64,000 nucleotides of DNA from Slackia faecicanis (GCF_003725295.1 NZ_QICB01000005.1:62001-126000); one strand, 5' to 3'; positions 7,968 through 18,600 are shown, numbered from the stretch's first letter. Notes: generated by a model from the letters alone, not told the origin. Made by a program: numbers and translations.

Positions 7968-8780
7968 ATGCCCGTCGTGTCCCGCTTTCTAGAAACCTCC
8001 CGCAAGGCGGCGAAAGAGAAGCCGGGCGTCTTCGCCCTGTACGTGATCTTGTGCGTCATCGTTGCCATCGTCTTCGTGCGTTCCATCTTCGAAGGCCGCT
8101 ACGAACACGCGCTGCTGTGCCTGCTGGTGTTCATCCTGTTCTGGATTCCCAGCATGCTCGAGCGCCGTTTCACCGTCGAGATCCCGAGCGTTTTGGAAGG
8201 CATCATCCTCTGCTTCATCTTCGCCGCGGAAATCCTCGGAGAAATCGACGCTTTCTATATCAAAATCCCCTTCTGGGACACCATTCTGCATACCACCTGG
8301 GGATTTTTGGCCGCAGGCATCGGATTCGCGCTGGTCGATATCCTCAATCGAAGCCATGCATCGCGCCTGCAGCTGGCACCGATCTATATGGCCATCACCG
8401 CATTCTGCTTCTCTATGACCGCAGGCGCGGTCTGGGAGCTTTTCGAGTATTCGATGGACGTCTTCGTCGGATTCGACATGCAGAAAGACACTATCGTGAC
8501 CGCTTTCAGCTCGGTCACGCTCGATCCGACGAACACCAATATCGCCATCCCCGTCGACGGCATCGTGGGCACCGAAATCATGCTGGCGTCGGGCGAAACC
8601 GTGGTCATTCCCGGCGGATATCTGGACATCGGCCTGCATGATTCCATGGCCGACCTGTTCGTGAATCTGATCGGCGCCGTGACGTTTTCCGTCATCGGCT
8701 TCATCTACGTGAAGAACCGCGGCCACAAGAAGAGCTTCGCCGCCCACTTCATCCCCAAGCTGCGCAACACCATCAAGTAA
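7968..8780 (+). CDS. YjdF/DUF2238-like integral membrane protein
   Basis: The 270-residue protein has about six membrane helices and a C-terminal basic tail. The DTILHTTWGFLAAGIGFALVD and WELFEYSMD segments match the conserved histidine and Glu-containing motifs of the YjdF/DUF2238 family of inner-membrane proteins, whose function is not established. An extracellular or periplasmic loop of about 50 residues precedes the last helix. A -10-like TATACT lies at 7917-7922. The next gene (RarD-like) starts 27 bases downstream, so the two are probably co-transcribed. Confidence 0.7.
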   Translation: MPVVSRFLETSRKAAKEKPGVFALYVILCVIVAIVFVRSIFEGRYEHALLCLLVFILFWIPSMLERRFTVEIPSVLEGIILCFIFAAEILGEIDAFYIKIPFWDTILHTTWGFLAAGIGFALVDILNRSHASRLQLAPIYMAITAFCFSMTAGAVWELFEYSMDVFVGFDMQKDTIVTAFSSVTLDPTNTNIAIPVDGIVGTEIMLASGETVVIPGGYLDIGLHDSMADLFVNLIGAVTFSVIGFIYVKNRGHKKSFAAHFIPKLRNTIK

Positions 8781-8807
8781 ATCCCGCCATTGCGAAGGAG
8801 CACGGCC

Positions 8808-9746
8808 TTGACCGACGAACAGCGAGAGACGCTCGACCGAACAGGCTTTCTGGAAGCCCTGGGATGCCAGGTCATGTGGGGCTTCATGTGTCTGTATTGG
8901 CGACTGCTTTCGGGCGAATCGGCGCTGCTCGTGCTGACCTGCCGCATGGTGTGGTCGTGCGTGTTCATCGTGCTGCTGTGCTCGTTCGTCAAGCGCACGC
9001 GCTTCTTATACCTGCTGCGCGACCCGAAGGCGCTGGCCACCTTCGTCACCTCGGCCGTCCTGACGTCGGCGAACTGGGGCGTCTACATCTGGGCCGCCAA
9101 CAGCGGGCATTTGCTCGAAACCAGCATCGGCTACTACCTGTGCCCGCTGTTCAACATCCTGTTCGGCCTGATCGTGTTCCACGAACGCCTGACGCGCATG
9201 CAGAAGGTAGCGTTCGGCCTGGCCGGCGTAGGCGTGACGTTCTTCATCGCCATGAACGGCGGCGCGATCTGGATTTCCTTCGCGCTGGCGCTTTCGTTTT
9301 CGGCCTACGGCGCCGTGAAGAAGAAGGCGGGCTACCCCGCGCTTCCCGGCATGGCCTTGGAATCGGTGATCACGGGCATCCTGGGCGGCATGATCTTCGG
9401 CGCGGGCACCCTGATGCCCGCGTTGTGGGACCTGGTGCCCGCCACGCCCGACCCCATGGCCGTCACGTCGCAGCCCTGGGAGAGCTTCCTCATGGTGTTT
9501 GCGGGCGTGCTCACCGCCATTCCGCTGCTGCTGTATTCGGCCGCGGCCAACCGCGTGCCCATGGTGATCATCGGCTTCCTGCAGTACGTCAGCCCCACCA
9601 TCGCGCTTATCCTGGCCGTGTCGTTTTTCGGCGAGGCGTTCACCTTCGCCCACGGCGTGTGCTTCGCGCTGGTCTGGACGGGCATCGCGCTCATGTCCGC
9701 CGAAAGCATCCTGCACCGAAGGCAGATGGCGCTCGCGGGAAAATAA
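8808..9746 (+). CDS. rarD: RarD-like EamA-family transporter
   Basis: The 312-residue protein has ten membrane helices arranged as two EamA halves. It resembles RarD in length and in motifs such as ANWGVYIWA, SIGYYLCPL, EAL.QVMWG near the N-terminus, and GFLQYVSPTIALILAV. RarD proteins are presumed drug/metabolite exporters of uncertain substrate. The start was set at TTG 8808 because a GAAGGAG site lies six bases upstream; an earlier in-frame TTG at 8790 would place that site inside the gene. It follows the YjdF-like gene by 27 bases. Confidence 0.85.
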   Translation: MTDEQRETLDRTGFLEALGCQVMWGFMCLYWRLLSGESALLVLTCRMVWSCVFIVLLCSFVKRTRFLYLLRDPKALATFVTSAVLTSANWGVYIWAANSGHLLETSIGYYLCPLFNILFGLIVFHERLTRMQKVAFGLAGVGVTFFIAMNGGAIWISFALALSFSAYGAVKKKAGYPALPGMALESVITGILGGMIFGAGTLMPALWDLVPATPDPMAVTSQPWESFLMVFAGVLTAIPLLLYSAAANRVPMVIIGFLQYVSPTIALILAVSFFGEAFTFAHGVCFALVWTGIALMSAESILHRRQMALAGK

Positions 9747-9890
9747 CCGGCGAAAGAGCGAGGCCTCGGGCAAAAACAAGCCGGCGAACGCAAGCCGTTC
9801 TCTAGACCTCGAAGGGAACGATATAGCGGGGAACGTGGGCGAAAACGAACTCGCAGCTTCCCTCGGGCACATCCGCCCGAACGCGGCAAC

Positions 9891-9922
9891 AAAAAGGCGG
9901 CCCGAAGGCCGCCTTTCGCTAC
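9891..9922 (-). terminator. Rho-independent terminator with UUCG tetraloop
   Basis: A 10-bp perfect stem (AAAGGCGGCC / GGCCGCCTTT) closes a TTCG tetraloop on the minus strand and is followed by five T. It lies just downstream of the membrane/TPR-like gene at 9934-10767. The same 32-base sequence recurs at 10893-10924. Confidence 0.85.
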
Positions 9923-9933
9923 AGTCGCATCGG

Positions 9934-10767
9934 CTAATCGGCATAAAGGCGCGTACGAAGACGCTCGATGTTCGCTGCGGCGCGAGGCGTGAGAGGGCCT
10001 TCCGACACTTTGTCCAAAAGAGCCGCCGCTTCCTGCGCGTTTCCATGCGTCAGATGATATTCTGCCTCGCAAACTTCCCACGATACCCACGTCAGACGCG
10101 AATCGGCGGTCGCTGCGCTTTTACGCATGTAATCAAGGTCGGCCGGCCCCCACTGCTCGGGCGCGCGGAACTGAACGTTCAGCCCGAGCAGGATGTCGTC
10201 GACGACCGCACGCTTCGGCGAATTGACGGACGCGCCCTCGCGAAACGCCGCGATGCGGCCCAAGGCGACGTCACGCCCTGCGATATCGCCCGCAGCGTTG
10301 CGGGCGATGGCCTCCACGTTGAACGTGCGAATCCAAAGGATGTTCTTGGGCGACTTGAACGAAACCTGCGAAAGAAGCTGCAAGGCGTCGACCGGACGGC
10401 CCGCATGATAATGAGCCAGCGCGAGCTCGGTCAGGCACGTGCCCTTCGAACGCTGCCTTGTATCGCGACGAGCAATGCCCTCGATCACCTCACGATATTT
10501 CTCGGCATCGCAATCGGACCCCAAAATGTCGAGCAGGCTGCGAAAACGCCTTCCTATCTTGGACCTGAGCAGCCACGCAATGATCAAAATCGCAGCAAGG
10601 CAGACGAAGTAAGCCGCCATAGACCCGATGAACACGAACACGATAGCCGCCGCGCCGAGAACCACCGCAGCAAAAATCGCAAGGGCGCGCGTCTTACGCA
10701 ACCATGAGAAATAATCGGCAAGCACCTGCTGCGCCGCCTGATTGAAATAACGCGACCGAATATTCAC
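9934..10767 (-). CDS. Membrane-anchored protein with TPR-like helical domain, unknown function
   Basis: The 277-residue protein starts with a cytosolic stretch of about 25 residues, then two membrane helices (about residues 28-68). A soluble alpha-helical domain follows whose helix pattern resembles tetratricopeptide repeats (LTELALAHYHAGRPVDALQLL, WEVCEAEYHLTHGNAQEAAALL). I do not recognise a named family. The GTG start is preceded by an AAGGGG sequence. The gene stands alone, with its own terminator immediately downstream. A scaffold role is possible from the repeat-like domain, but nothing ties it to a pathway. Confidence 0.7.
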   Translation of the reverse strand: MNIRSRYFNQAAQQVLADYFSWLRKTRALAIFAAVVLGAAAIVFVFIGSMAAYFVCLAAILIIAWLLRSKIGRRFRSLLDILGSDCDAEKYREVIEGIARRDTRQRSKGTCLTELALAHYHAGRPVDALQLLSQVSFKSPKNILWIRTFNVEAIARNAAGDIAGRDVALGRIAAFREGASVNSPKRAVVDDILLGLNVQFRAPEQWGPADLDYMRKSAATADSRLTWVSWEVCEAEYHLTHGNAQEAAALLDKVSEGPLTPRAAANIERLRTRLYAD

Positions 10768-10892
10768 GCCGACCCCTTCCCCGCGCGGATGCCCGCACCG
10801 TGCAAAACAGCAAGCAGCATAGCACGACGCCTCGCCGAAAAGACCGATCCGCCATAAGCTCGAACCGTCGACGGCAATGTGAAGCAGGCAGC

Positions 10893-10924
10893 AAAAAGGC
10901 GGCCCGAAGGCCGCCTTTCGCTAC
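10893..10924 (-). terminator. Rho-independent terminator, duplicate of the one at 9891-9922
   Basis: The stem, TTCG loop and T-run are identical to those at 9891-9922. It overlaps the last codons of the ABC permease gene that ends at 10921, so transcription should stop right at its end. Confidence 0.85.
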
Positions 10925-13900
10925 TCGACCGATTTCAGGCTTTCCACCATGTCGATGCCGGAAAGCTTCTTGCGCATGAACAGCGTCACAAGAACCGAGA
11001 AGAGCATCGTGAGCGCGAAGGCGATGACGAAGCTCATCGCGTGGATGGCGCGGCCGAACATCACCTGGTCGACCTCGGCGGTCACCACCACGAAGCCCTC
11101 CATGAACACGCCCAGAACGCAGCCGACAAGCGCGCCTATCGCCGAAAGCAGCAGCGTTTCGCGATAGATGTACGCGTTCACCTCGCGCGCGTTGAAGCCG
11201 AGCACCTTGAGCGTGGCGATCTCGCGCTGACGCTCGGTGATGTTGATGTTGGTCAGGTTGTACAGAACCACGAACGCCAAAGCCGCCGCAGCGATCACCA
11301 AAACCACCACCACCGCATCGACGCTCTTGAGCATGGTGCGATACGACTCGATCGTCTCGTCGTTGAAGCCCACGGTCTTCACGCCGTCGATCGCCAGCAG
11401 CTCGTCGGAAAGCTCCGCGCGCTGCATCTCGTCTTCGGTCGCCTTCGCATAAATCGTCGTATAGGCGGGCTCTTCGCCGATCAGCGCGTCGAAGCCGCGC
11501 GGCGTGATGAACGCGTACTGGCTCACGTAGTTCTCCATGATGCCCGCCACGCGCGTTTCGCGCCCTGCGCCGGTGGCGTTGCCCACCGCGTCTTCGTCGA
11601 AGAGCAAAACGGGGTCGCCCTTTTCAAGGTCGAGCTCGATCGCCAGCTTCTCGCTGATCACCACGCCGTCGTCGGCAAGGTCGATCGGGTCGTGACCCAG
11701 GCGCTCGCGCATGGTGACATACGTCGCGAAGTCGGCCGGATCCTCAGGCACGATCAGCTCGAAGCGCTGATGCTCGCCGTCGGGTTCGTCCACGCGGGCG
11801 GCCAGCATGTTCTCGGTATGGGCCGCCGTGTACGCGGCGCCTTCGCCCGAAGCCAGAATGCTTTCCACCTCGGACGCATCTTCGTCGGACACGTCGTCGG
11901 CCTCGCGCACCACCATGTTGTAGTGATAGACCTCGCCGAACTGCTTGTCGATGATGTCGTTGATGGCGTTTTGCAGGCCGAGGCCCGTCAGCAGCAGCGC
12001 CGTGCAGCCCGCGATGCCCACAATCGCCATGAAGAAGCGGCGCTTGTAGCGGAAGATGTTGCGCGACGTGACCTTCCACGAGAACGACATGCGGCTCCAC
12101 AGCGGCTTGATGCGCTCGAGCAGGATGCGCTTGCCCGCCTTCGGCGCGCGCGGCAGCATGAGCGACGCCGGCGTCTCGCGCAGGGTCGATGCGGCCGCGA
12201 ACCAGGTGGCGGCAAGCGTGATGCCCATGCCGAGGCCCGCCGAAAGCAGCGCGATGCCCGGATCGATCGGCACGGGGCGCGGCGGCACCGCATAGATGAT
12301 CGCGTACGCGTTCATGATGAAGTACGGCAGGAACAGCGAAAGCGCCACGATGCCCACGAGCGCGCCCACGCCGCTGGCCACCGCCGCATACACCAGGTAT
12401 TTCGAAATGATGCGCGCGTTGCTGTAGCCGAGCGCCTTGTAGGTGCCGATCAGCACGCGCTCCTCTTCCACCATGCGCGTCATGGTGGTAAGCGACACCA
12501 ACGCCGCCACCAGGAAGAAGATGAACGGGAACACCATGGCGATGCGGTCGATGCGGCCCGCGTCGGATTTGAAGCTTTCGGCGCCCATGTTCTTCGAGCG
12601 GTCGAGCACGAGGATTTCAGGAGCCTCCAGCTCGTCGACCTTCTCCTGGGCTTCCGCCAGCTGCTTTTCGGCATCAGCGAACTGCGCCTCGGCGTCGGCC
12701 TTCTGCTCGTCGTATTCGACCTTGCCCTCTTCGTAGGACGCCAGGCCTTCGCCGTATTCGGCCCTGCCGTCGGCAAGCTCGGCGACGCCTGCGGCATACG
12801 AGCCCTTGCCCGATTCGAGCTGCGCGCGGCCGCTCGCAAGCGCGGCGGCTGCGGCGTCGAGCTGCTGCTGCGCGGCAGCGAAGCCCTCTTCGGCCGCGCC
12901 GCGCTGGGCGGCAAGCTCGGCGCGCGCGGCGGAAAGCTGTTCGGACACGCCCGCGGTCTGGGCGTCGATCTGCGCGATGCCCGCCTTCAGCTGCTCGACC
13001 GCGCCCGCAAGCTGCGCACGCTGGGCGAGCAACGCGTCCTTGCGGCCCTGCAGCTCGTCGAGCATGCCCTGGGCCTGCGCGCGCTGCGCCTGCAAGGCGG
13101 CCAGCTGTTCGGCGTATCCGGGCGCGGCCGGATCGAGCGCGTCGATCTGCGCCTGAACGGCGTCAACCGCACCCTGCGCCTGCGCGATGCCCTGGTCGAG
13201 CGCAGGCATGTTCTCGGCTATAGCCGCATCGACCTGCCCCAGGCCCGCGAGTGCCTGGTCGAGCTGCGCGGAAAGCTCGCCGCGCAACGCCACGGCCCGG
13301 TCGTATTGCGCCTGCGCGTCGTCGATCCGCGCCTGGGCGGCGGCCAGCTGCGCTTCGGCGTCGGCACGGCGCTGCGCCAGCTCGGCGCGGCCCTCATCGT
13401 ACGACGCCTGGCCGGCGGCAAGGTCGCGCTCGCTCGAGGCGATCGTGTCGGCGGCGGCGTCAAGATCGGCCTGGCCGCTTTCTATCTTGGCGGCGGCCTC
13501 GTCGAGCTGCACGCGCGCCTCGTCGAGCTCGGCCGCGCCGTCGGCAAGCTTGCTTTCGGCATCGGCGCGCTCGGACTCGTATTCGGCGCGCTTCTCATCG
13601 AGCTCGGCCTGGGCTTCGGCCTTCACGTCGGCCAAACGAGCGGCGCCGAGGCCCGCGTCCTCGATACGCTGCGCCACCTGGTCGACCTTCGCCTGGTATT
13701 CCTCGCTTCCCGCCATTTCATCGGAAGCGCCCGCCACCGAAACGAAAGCCTCGCTGTACGGAATGTCGGAAGAAAAGCCCGCATCGTCGACGAACGCCAC
13801 CTGCTCGAGGGCGCCACTGCCCAGCGACGTGGTGCCCAGGCTGGTCGGAGAAGCGTAATACGAGCAGCGCACGAAGCCCGTTACCGTGTATTCGCGCGAA

Positions 13901-14445
13901 GCCAGCGTGTCGTCGATATCCTGCGTGCCTTCGAGCACCTTCACGGTATCGCCCACCGACACGTCGCTATCCATCACCACGTCGGCGGTCAGCACGCACT
14001 CGTCGGGGCCCTCGGGCCACGTGCCTTCGACCAGGATCGGCCTGTTCAGATACGATTCGTCGGAGGAAACGGCATGCTCGCCGTCAGACGTGTCCGAGGC
14101 GCGGGCGGCGTCGGCATCGAACGACTGGACGCGCATGGTGTATTGCACGTCGTCCACCGTGGCCAGCACGTCCACCTCGCGAGCGGGCATGACGCCCTGC
14201 ACGCCTTCGATGCCGCGCAGCGTGTCGATACTTTCGTCATCCAGGCCCAACGTGGAAACCACGCGCAGGTCGGCCATCTCCGTGCCGTCGAAATAGCGGT
14301 CGGCCGCCAGGCGCATGTCGGGACCCGTCATGCGCAGGCCCGCATAAAAACCCGTGCCGAGCGCCGCAATCACGGCAATGGCGAGAAAGCGCCCGAGCGA
14401 ATGGGTGATGGACCGCTGGACTCCCTTGTTGAAAACGCTTTTCAT
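10921..14445 (-). CDS. FtsX/MacB-type ABC permease with long coiled-coil extracellular domain
   Basis: The 1174-residue permease belongs to the FtsX-like family (exporters and mechanotransmitters). It begins with a membrane helix (about 20-40) and a large extracytoplasmic domain. Within that domain, about residues 265-640 form one long alanine/glutamine/glutamate-rich coiled coil made of variants of LDEARAQLD and LASGRAQLE. Two FtsX permease domains follow (about 670-800 and 1030-1165), separated by a second MacB-like extracellular domain. The protein starts three bases after the ATPase gene stops, with GGAG inside the preceding codons, so the two form one transporter. The substrate is unknown; family members export peptides, lipids or lipoproteins, or control cell-wall hydrolases. 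Confidence 0.9.
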   Translation of the reverse strand: MKSVFNKGVQRSITHSLGRFLAIAVIAALGTGFYAGLRMTGPDMRLAADRYFDGTEMADLRVVSTLGLDDESIDTLRGIEGVQGVMPAREVDVLATVDDVQYTMRVQSFDADAARASDTSDGEHAVSSDESYLNRPILVEGTWPEGPDECVLTADVVMDSDVSVGDTVKVLEGTQDIDDTLASREYTVTGFVRCSYYASPTSLGTTSLGSGALEQVAFVDDAGFSSDIPYSEAFVSVAGASDEMAGSEEYQAKVDQVAQRIEDAGLGAARLADVKAEAQAELDEKRAEYESERADAESKLADGAAELDEARVQLDEAAAKIESGQADLDAAADTIASSERDLAAGQASYDEGRAELAQRRADAEAQLAAAQARIDDAQAQYDRAVALRGELSAQLDQALAGLGQVDAAIAENMPALDQGIAQAQGAVDAVQAQIDALDPAAPGYAEQLAALQAQRAQAQGMLDELQGRKDALLAQRAQLAGAVEQLKAGIAQIDAQTAGVSEQLSAARAELAAQRGAAEEGFAAAQQQLDAAAAALASGRAQLESGKGSYAAGVAELADGRAEYGEGLASYEEGKVEYDEQKADAEAQFADAEKQLAEAQEKVDELEAPEILVLDRSKNMGAESFKSDAGRIDRIAMVFPFIFFLVAALVSLTTMTRMVEEERVLIGTYKALGYSNARIISKYLVYAAVASGVGALVGIVALSLFLPYFIMNAYAIIYAVPPRPVPIDPGIALLSAGLGMGITLAATWFAAASTLRETPASLMLPRAPKAGKRILLERIKPLWSRMSFSWKVTSRNIFRYKRRFFMAIVGIAGCTALLLTGLGLQNAINDIIDKQFGEVYHYNMVVREADDVSDEDASEVESILASGEGAAYTAAHTENMLAARVDEPDGEHQRFELIVPEDPADFATYVTMRERLGHDPIDLADDGVVISEKLAIELDLEKGDPVLLFDEDAVGNATGAGRETRVAGIMENYVSQYAFITPRGFDALIGEEPAYTTIYAKATEDEMQRAELSDELLAIDGVKTVGFNDETIESYRTMLKSVDAVVVVLVIAAAALAFVVLYNLTNINITERQREIATLKVLGFNAREVNAYIYRETLLLSAIGALVGCVLGVFMEGFVVVTAEVDQVMFGRAIHAMSFVIAFALTMLFSVLVTLFMRKKLSGIDMVESLKSVE

Positions 14446-14448
14446 GGC

Positions 14449-15150
<702 letters not shown>

Positions 15151-15328
15151 GGCAACACGCTCCGTCTATAGAATCGGGTAGGAGCCCGCGGCGAAACCGC
15201 TTCATGCGCGGAAGCGAGCACCGGACGCGGGCTTTCCGTTTTCCCTCATTATAGTCACGACATGTGGCGCAACCTCGCGCGTCGGCATCCGTTGCATTCC
15301 CGATGACGAACGACACCGGCGACGCGCC

Positions 15329-17701
15329 CTACGCCAGGCCGAGCAGCGTGCCGACCGCCTTCACGATGAAGGCCGCCGCCCACGCCACGCCGCACTGCAT
15401 CAACACCACCGCAACGGCGCTTTTCACGCCCAGCTCGTTTTTCACGGCCGCGACGGCGGCGACGCAAGGCGTGTACAGCAGCGCGAACGTCAAGAAGACG
15501 AACGCGGTCAGCGGCGTGAACAAAGCCGTGATGGCCGAAGCGCCGCCCAGCAGCACCGTGAGCGTGCTCACCACGCTTTCCTTGGCCACGAAGCCCGTGA
15601 CCAGCGCCGTGGAGGCCTGCCAATCGCCGAACCCGAGCGGCGCGAACACCGGTGCGATCAGGCCTCCCAGCATGGCGAGCAGGCTGTCGGCCGAATCGGC
15701 CGTCACGTTCAGGCGCATGTCGAACGTCTGCAGGAACCAGATGACCACCGACGCCAAGAAGATGATCGTGAACGCGCGGGTCAGAAAGTCTTTCGCCTTG
15801 TCCCACACCAGACGGCCCATGTTGCCGAGCGACGGCATGCGATAGTTCGGCAGCTCCATGACGAAGGGAACGGGGTCGCCCTTGAACGCCGTGCGCTTGA
15901 GCACGAGCGCCACCAGCACGCCCACGACCATGCCCATCAGGTAGAGCGCGATCATCACGATCACCGCGTGATCAGGGAAAAACACCGCCGTGAACAGCGC
16001 ATATATGGGAAGCTTCGCCGAGCAGCTCATGAACGGCGTCAGCATGACGGTCATCTTGCGGTCGTGCTCGGACGGAAGCGTGCGCGTGGCCATGATGGCG
16101 GGAACCGAGCAGCCGAAGCCGATCAGCATGGGCACGAAGCTGCGGCCCGACAGGCCCAGCTTGCGCAAGAGCTTGTCCATCACGAACGCCACGCGGGCCA
16201 TGTAGCCCGAGTCTTCCAGCAGCGACAAGAAGAAGAACAGCACCACGATGATGGGCAGGAAGCTCAGCACGCTTCCCACGCCGGCGAACGCGCCGTCGAT
16301 CACGAGGGAGTGCACCACCTCGTTGACGCCCCAGGCCGTAAGGCCGGCGTCCACCAGGTCGGTCACCCAGCCCACCGCGACGTCCATCCAATCCTGCAGC
16401 ACGGCGCCGATCACGCCGAACGTCAGCCAGAACACCACGCCCATGATGGCCACGAACACCGGCAGCGCGGTATAGCGGCCCGTCAGAATGCGGTCGATCG
16501 CCACCGAGCGCTTGTGCTCGCGGCTCTCCGACGGCTTGACCACCGTGGCGTCGCACACGGCCTCGATGAAGCGGAAGCGCATATCGGCCAGCGCGGCCAT
16601 GCGATCGGTGCCGCCCTCGCTTTCCATCTGCGACACGATGCGCTCGATGGCGCTTTTCTCGTTCTCGTCGAAACGCAAGGCCTCGCGCACCAGGTCGTCG
16701 CCTTCGACGAGCTTGGTGGCGGCGAAGCGCACGGGCACGCCGGCGCGCACGGCATGGTCTTCGACCAGCTCGGAAATGCCGTGGATGCAACGATGCAGCG
16801 CGCCGCCGTCGGATCCGTCCTGGCGGCAGAAATCCTGGCGGCCGGGACGTTCGACGAAACGGGCCACGTGCAAGGCGTGGTCGACCAGCTCGTCGATGCC
16901 CTCGCCTTTCGCGGCCGAAATGGGCACCACGGGAATGCCCAGCATGGCTTCGAGGGCGTTGATATCCACCGTGCCGCCGTTGGCCGTGACCTCGTCCATC
17001 ATGTTGAGCGCGAGCACCATGGGAATGTCGAGCTCCATGAGCTGCAGCGTCAGGTACAGATTGCGCTCGATGTTGGTGGCGTCCACGATGTTGATGATCG
17101 CATCGGGCGCCTCGCCGATCAAAAACTCGCGCGTGACCACCTCTTCGCCCGTGTAGGGCGAAAGCGAATAGATGCCCGGCAGATCGACCACCGTGGCCTC
17201 GTCGTGCTTGCGGATGGTGCCGTCCTTGCGCGTCACCGTGACGCCCGGGAAGTTGCCCACGTGCTGATTCGAGCCCGTGAGCTGGTTGAACAGCGTGGTT
17301 TTGCCGCAGTTCTGGTTGCCCGCCAACGCGAAGGTCAGCGGCGCGTCGGTCGCTTTGGCGCGCTCGCCGGCGCGCGGACGAAACGATTTCGACTCGCCCT
17401 TGCCGGGATGCGCGGTATTGCGCTGCGCCGGGTTGACGCGCCGCAGATTGTGGGCGGCGTGGATGTCGCGCACTTTGATATGCGCGGCGTCTTCCTTGCG
17501 CAGCGTCAACTCGTAGCCGCGCAGGCGCACCTCCATGGGGTCGCCCATCGGAGCGCACTTGACGAAGGTCACCTCGGTGCCGGGCGTCAGGCCCATGTCC
17601 AGGATGTGCTTGCGCAGCGACGGCTCGACGCAATCGACCGATGCGATCACCGCGTCCTGGCCCTGCTCGATCCTGTCGAGCGTCATCGTGGCGCGCGCCA
17701 T
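15329..17701 (-). CDS. feoB: FeoA-FeoB fusion, ferrous iron transporter
   Basis: This 790-residue ferrous iron importer has FeoA fused to its N-terminus. Residues 1-80 are an SH3-like FeoA domain (MGLTPGTEV, MGDPMEVRLRGYELTLRKED). After a basic linker comes the G domain with G1 GNQNCGKTT (128-136), NFPGVTVTRKDG, G3 DLPGIYSL and NMMD. About ten membrane helices with the Gate motifs follow. The open frame continues upstream, but the start is set at ATG 17701, which overlaps the stop of the DUF2797 gene by one base (TAATG); ATG 17686 is an alternative. Iron import is well established for the family. Confidence 0.93.
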   Translation of the reverse strand: MARATMTLDRIEQGQDAVIASVDCVEPSLRKHILDMGLTPGTEVTFVKCAPMGDPMEVRLRGYELTLRKEDAAHIKVRDIHAAHNLRRVNPAQRNTAHPGKGESKSFRPRAGERAKATDAPLTFALAGNQNCGKTTLFNQLTGSNQHVGNFPGVTVTRKDGTIRKHDEATVVDLPGIYSLSPYTGEEVVTREFLIGEAPDAIINIVDATNIERNLYLTLQLMELDIPMVLALNMMDEVTANGGTVDINALEAMLGIPVVPISAAKGEGIDELVDHALHVARFVERPGRQDFCRQDGSDGGALHRCIHGISELVEDHAVRAGVPVRFAATKLVEGDDLVREALRFDENEKSAIERIVSQMESEGGTDRMAALADMRFRFIEAVCDATVVKPSESREHKRSVAIDRILTGRYTALPVFVAIMGVVFWLTFGVIGAVLQDWMDVAVGWVTDLVDAGLTAWGVNEVVHSLVIDGAFAGVGSVLSFLPIIVVLFFFLSLLEDSGYMARVAFVMDKLLRKLGLSGRSFVPMLIGFGCSVPAIMATRTLPSEHDRKMTVMLTPFMSCSAKLPIYALFTAVFFPDHAVIVMIALYLMGMVVGVLVALVLKRTAFKGDPVPFVMELPNYRMPSLGNMGRLVWDKAKDFLTRAFTIIFLASVVIWFLQTFDMRLNVTADSADSLLAMLGGLIAPVFAPLGFGDWQASTALVTGFVAKESVVSTLTVLLGGASAITALFTPLTAFVFLTFALLYTPCVAAVAAVKNELGVKSAVAVVLMQCGVAWAAAFIVKAVGTLLGLA

Positions 17702-18600
17702 TACCACAGCCCCATCTGCTGCGGCTCGTATTCGTATTCGACGAGCATCTCGCCCACGGTTATTTCCACCGCGTGCGATTCCCAATCTTTCACCGGCACC
17801 GCGAACACGTTGCCCTGCTGCTCGAGGGCGAGCGTGCCGCCCACCATGCCGACGCAGCGGCCAGCGCACGCATCGGCGGGCGAGCCGTCGGGAACCTGGA
17901 TCAGCTCGGGCACCTGCGCGCCTTCGCCGAAATAGTACGGCGTCAGGTCGAGCACGCCGCATTCGGGCTCCACCCCGTGGGCGCGCGCCGTCTCGAACAC
18001 GCAATCGATGGCTGCCTGAGCGTTGAACGGCTCGCTGAGCAGCTTGTTCTTCGTGCCCAGACGCATGGTTTCCAGAATGCCGTCCTGCGCGCACAGCTTC
18101 GCCTCGAGCGCACGGGCCTCGTCGGCATTGGGATAGCGCTTGAGGATGCCCGCCACGCGCGCGCCCTGCTCGAGCAAGCGCTCGATACCGCGCGTCTCCG
18201 ACGAGATGCCCACCTTCAAATGGGCCGGCGAGAAATACGCCATGTACACGAAGTGCGGCGTCAGGTTATAGGCGCGCTGCTGCGGCGAAATGGCGTCGGC
18301 GTTATAGAACGCGGGGTTGAAGCCCGTGGCCTCGCGGCACGCCGGGCACATATCGTCGCTATAGGTGGACGCCTCGGGCAGCTCCGTCATAAGCGGGCAT
18401 GCGCCCGATTCGTAGGTTTTCAGGTCGAAGGGGCCGATGCAGTAGCGCTTGGGCAGCTTCTTGAGCGTGAACGTGCGCCCCAGCACCGGCAGGCGCATCT
18501 GCTTTTGCGCCTCGAGATCGTTCATTTGCAAATAAGGGCCTTCGGGGCCGTACCCCAGGCCCGAAAACACCAGGGTGGATTCGGGAAAGAAACGCGGCAT
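17701..18600 (-). CDS. DUF2797 protein
   Basis: The 299-residue soluble protein matches DUF2797. A cysteine-containing N-terminal half (YCIG, GACPLM, DDMCPACRE) may bind a metal. It is followed by the LKVGISSETRGIERLLEQGA motif, which resembles a GIY-YIG-like fold with KVG and the conserved ER...QGA. The family has no firm function. It is translationally coupled to the FeoAB gene (one-base overlap), so a link to iron handling is a fair inference. AGAGGTG precedes the ATG. Confidence 0.8.
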   Translation of the reverse strand: MPRFFPESTLVFSGLGYGPEGPYLQMNDLEAQKQMRLPVLGRTFTLKKLPKRYCIGPFDLKTYESGACPLMTELPEASTYSDDMCPACREATGFNPAFYNADAISPQQRAYNLTPHFVYMAYFSPAHLKVGISSETRGIERLLEQGARVAGILKRYPNADEARALEAKLCAQDGILETMRLGTKNKLLSEPFNAQAAIDCVFETARAHGVEPECGVLDLTPYYFGEGAQVPELIQVPDGSPADACAGRCVGMVGGTLALEQQGNVFAVPVKDWESHAVEITVGEMLVEYEYEPQQMGLW

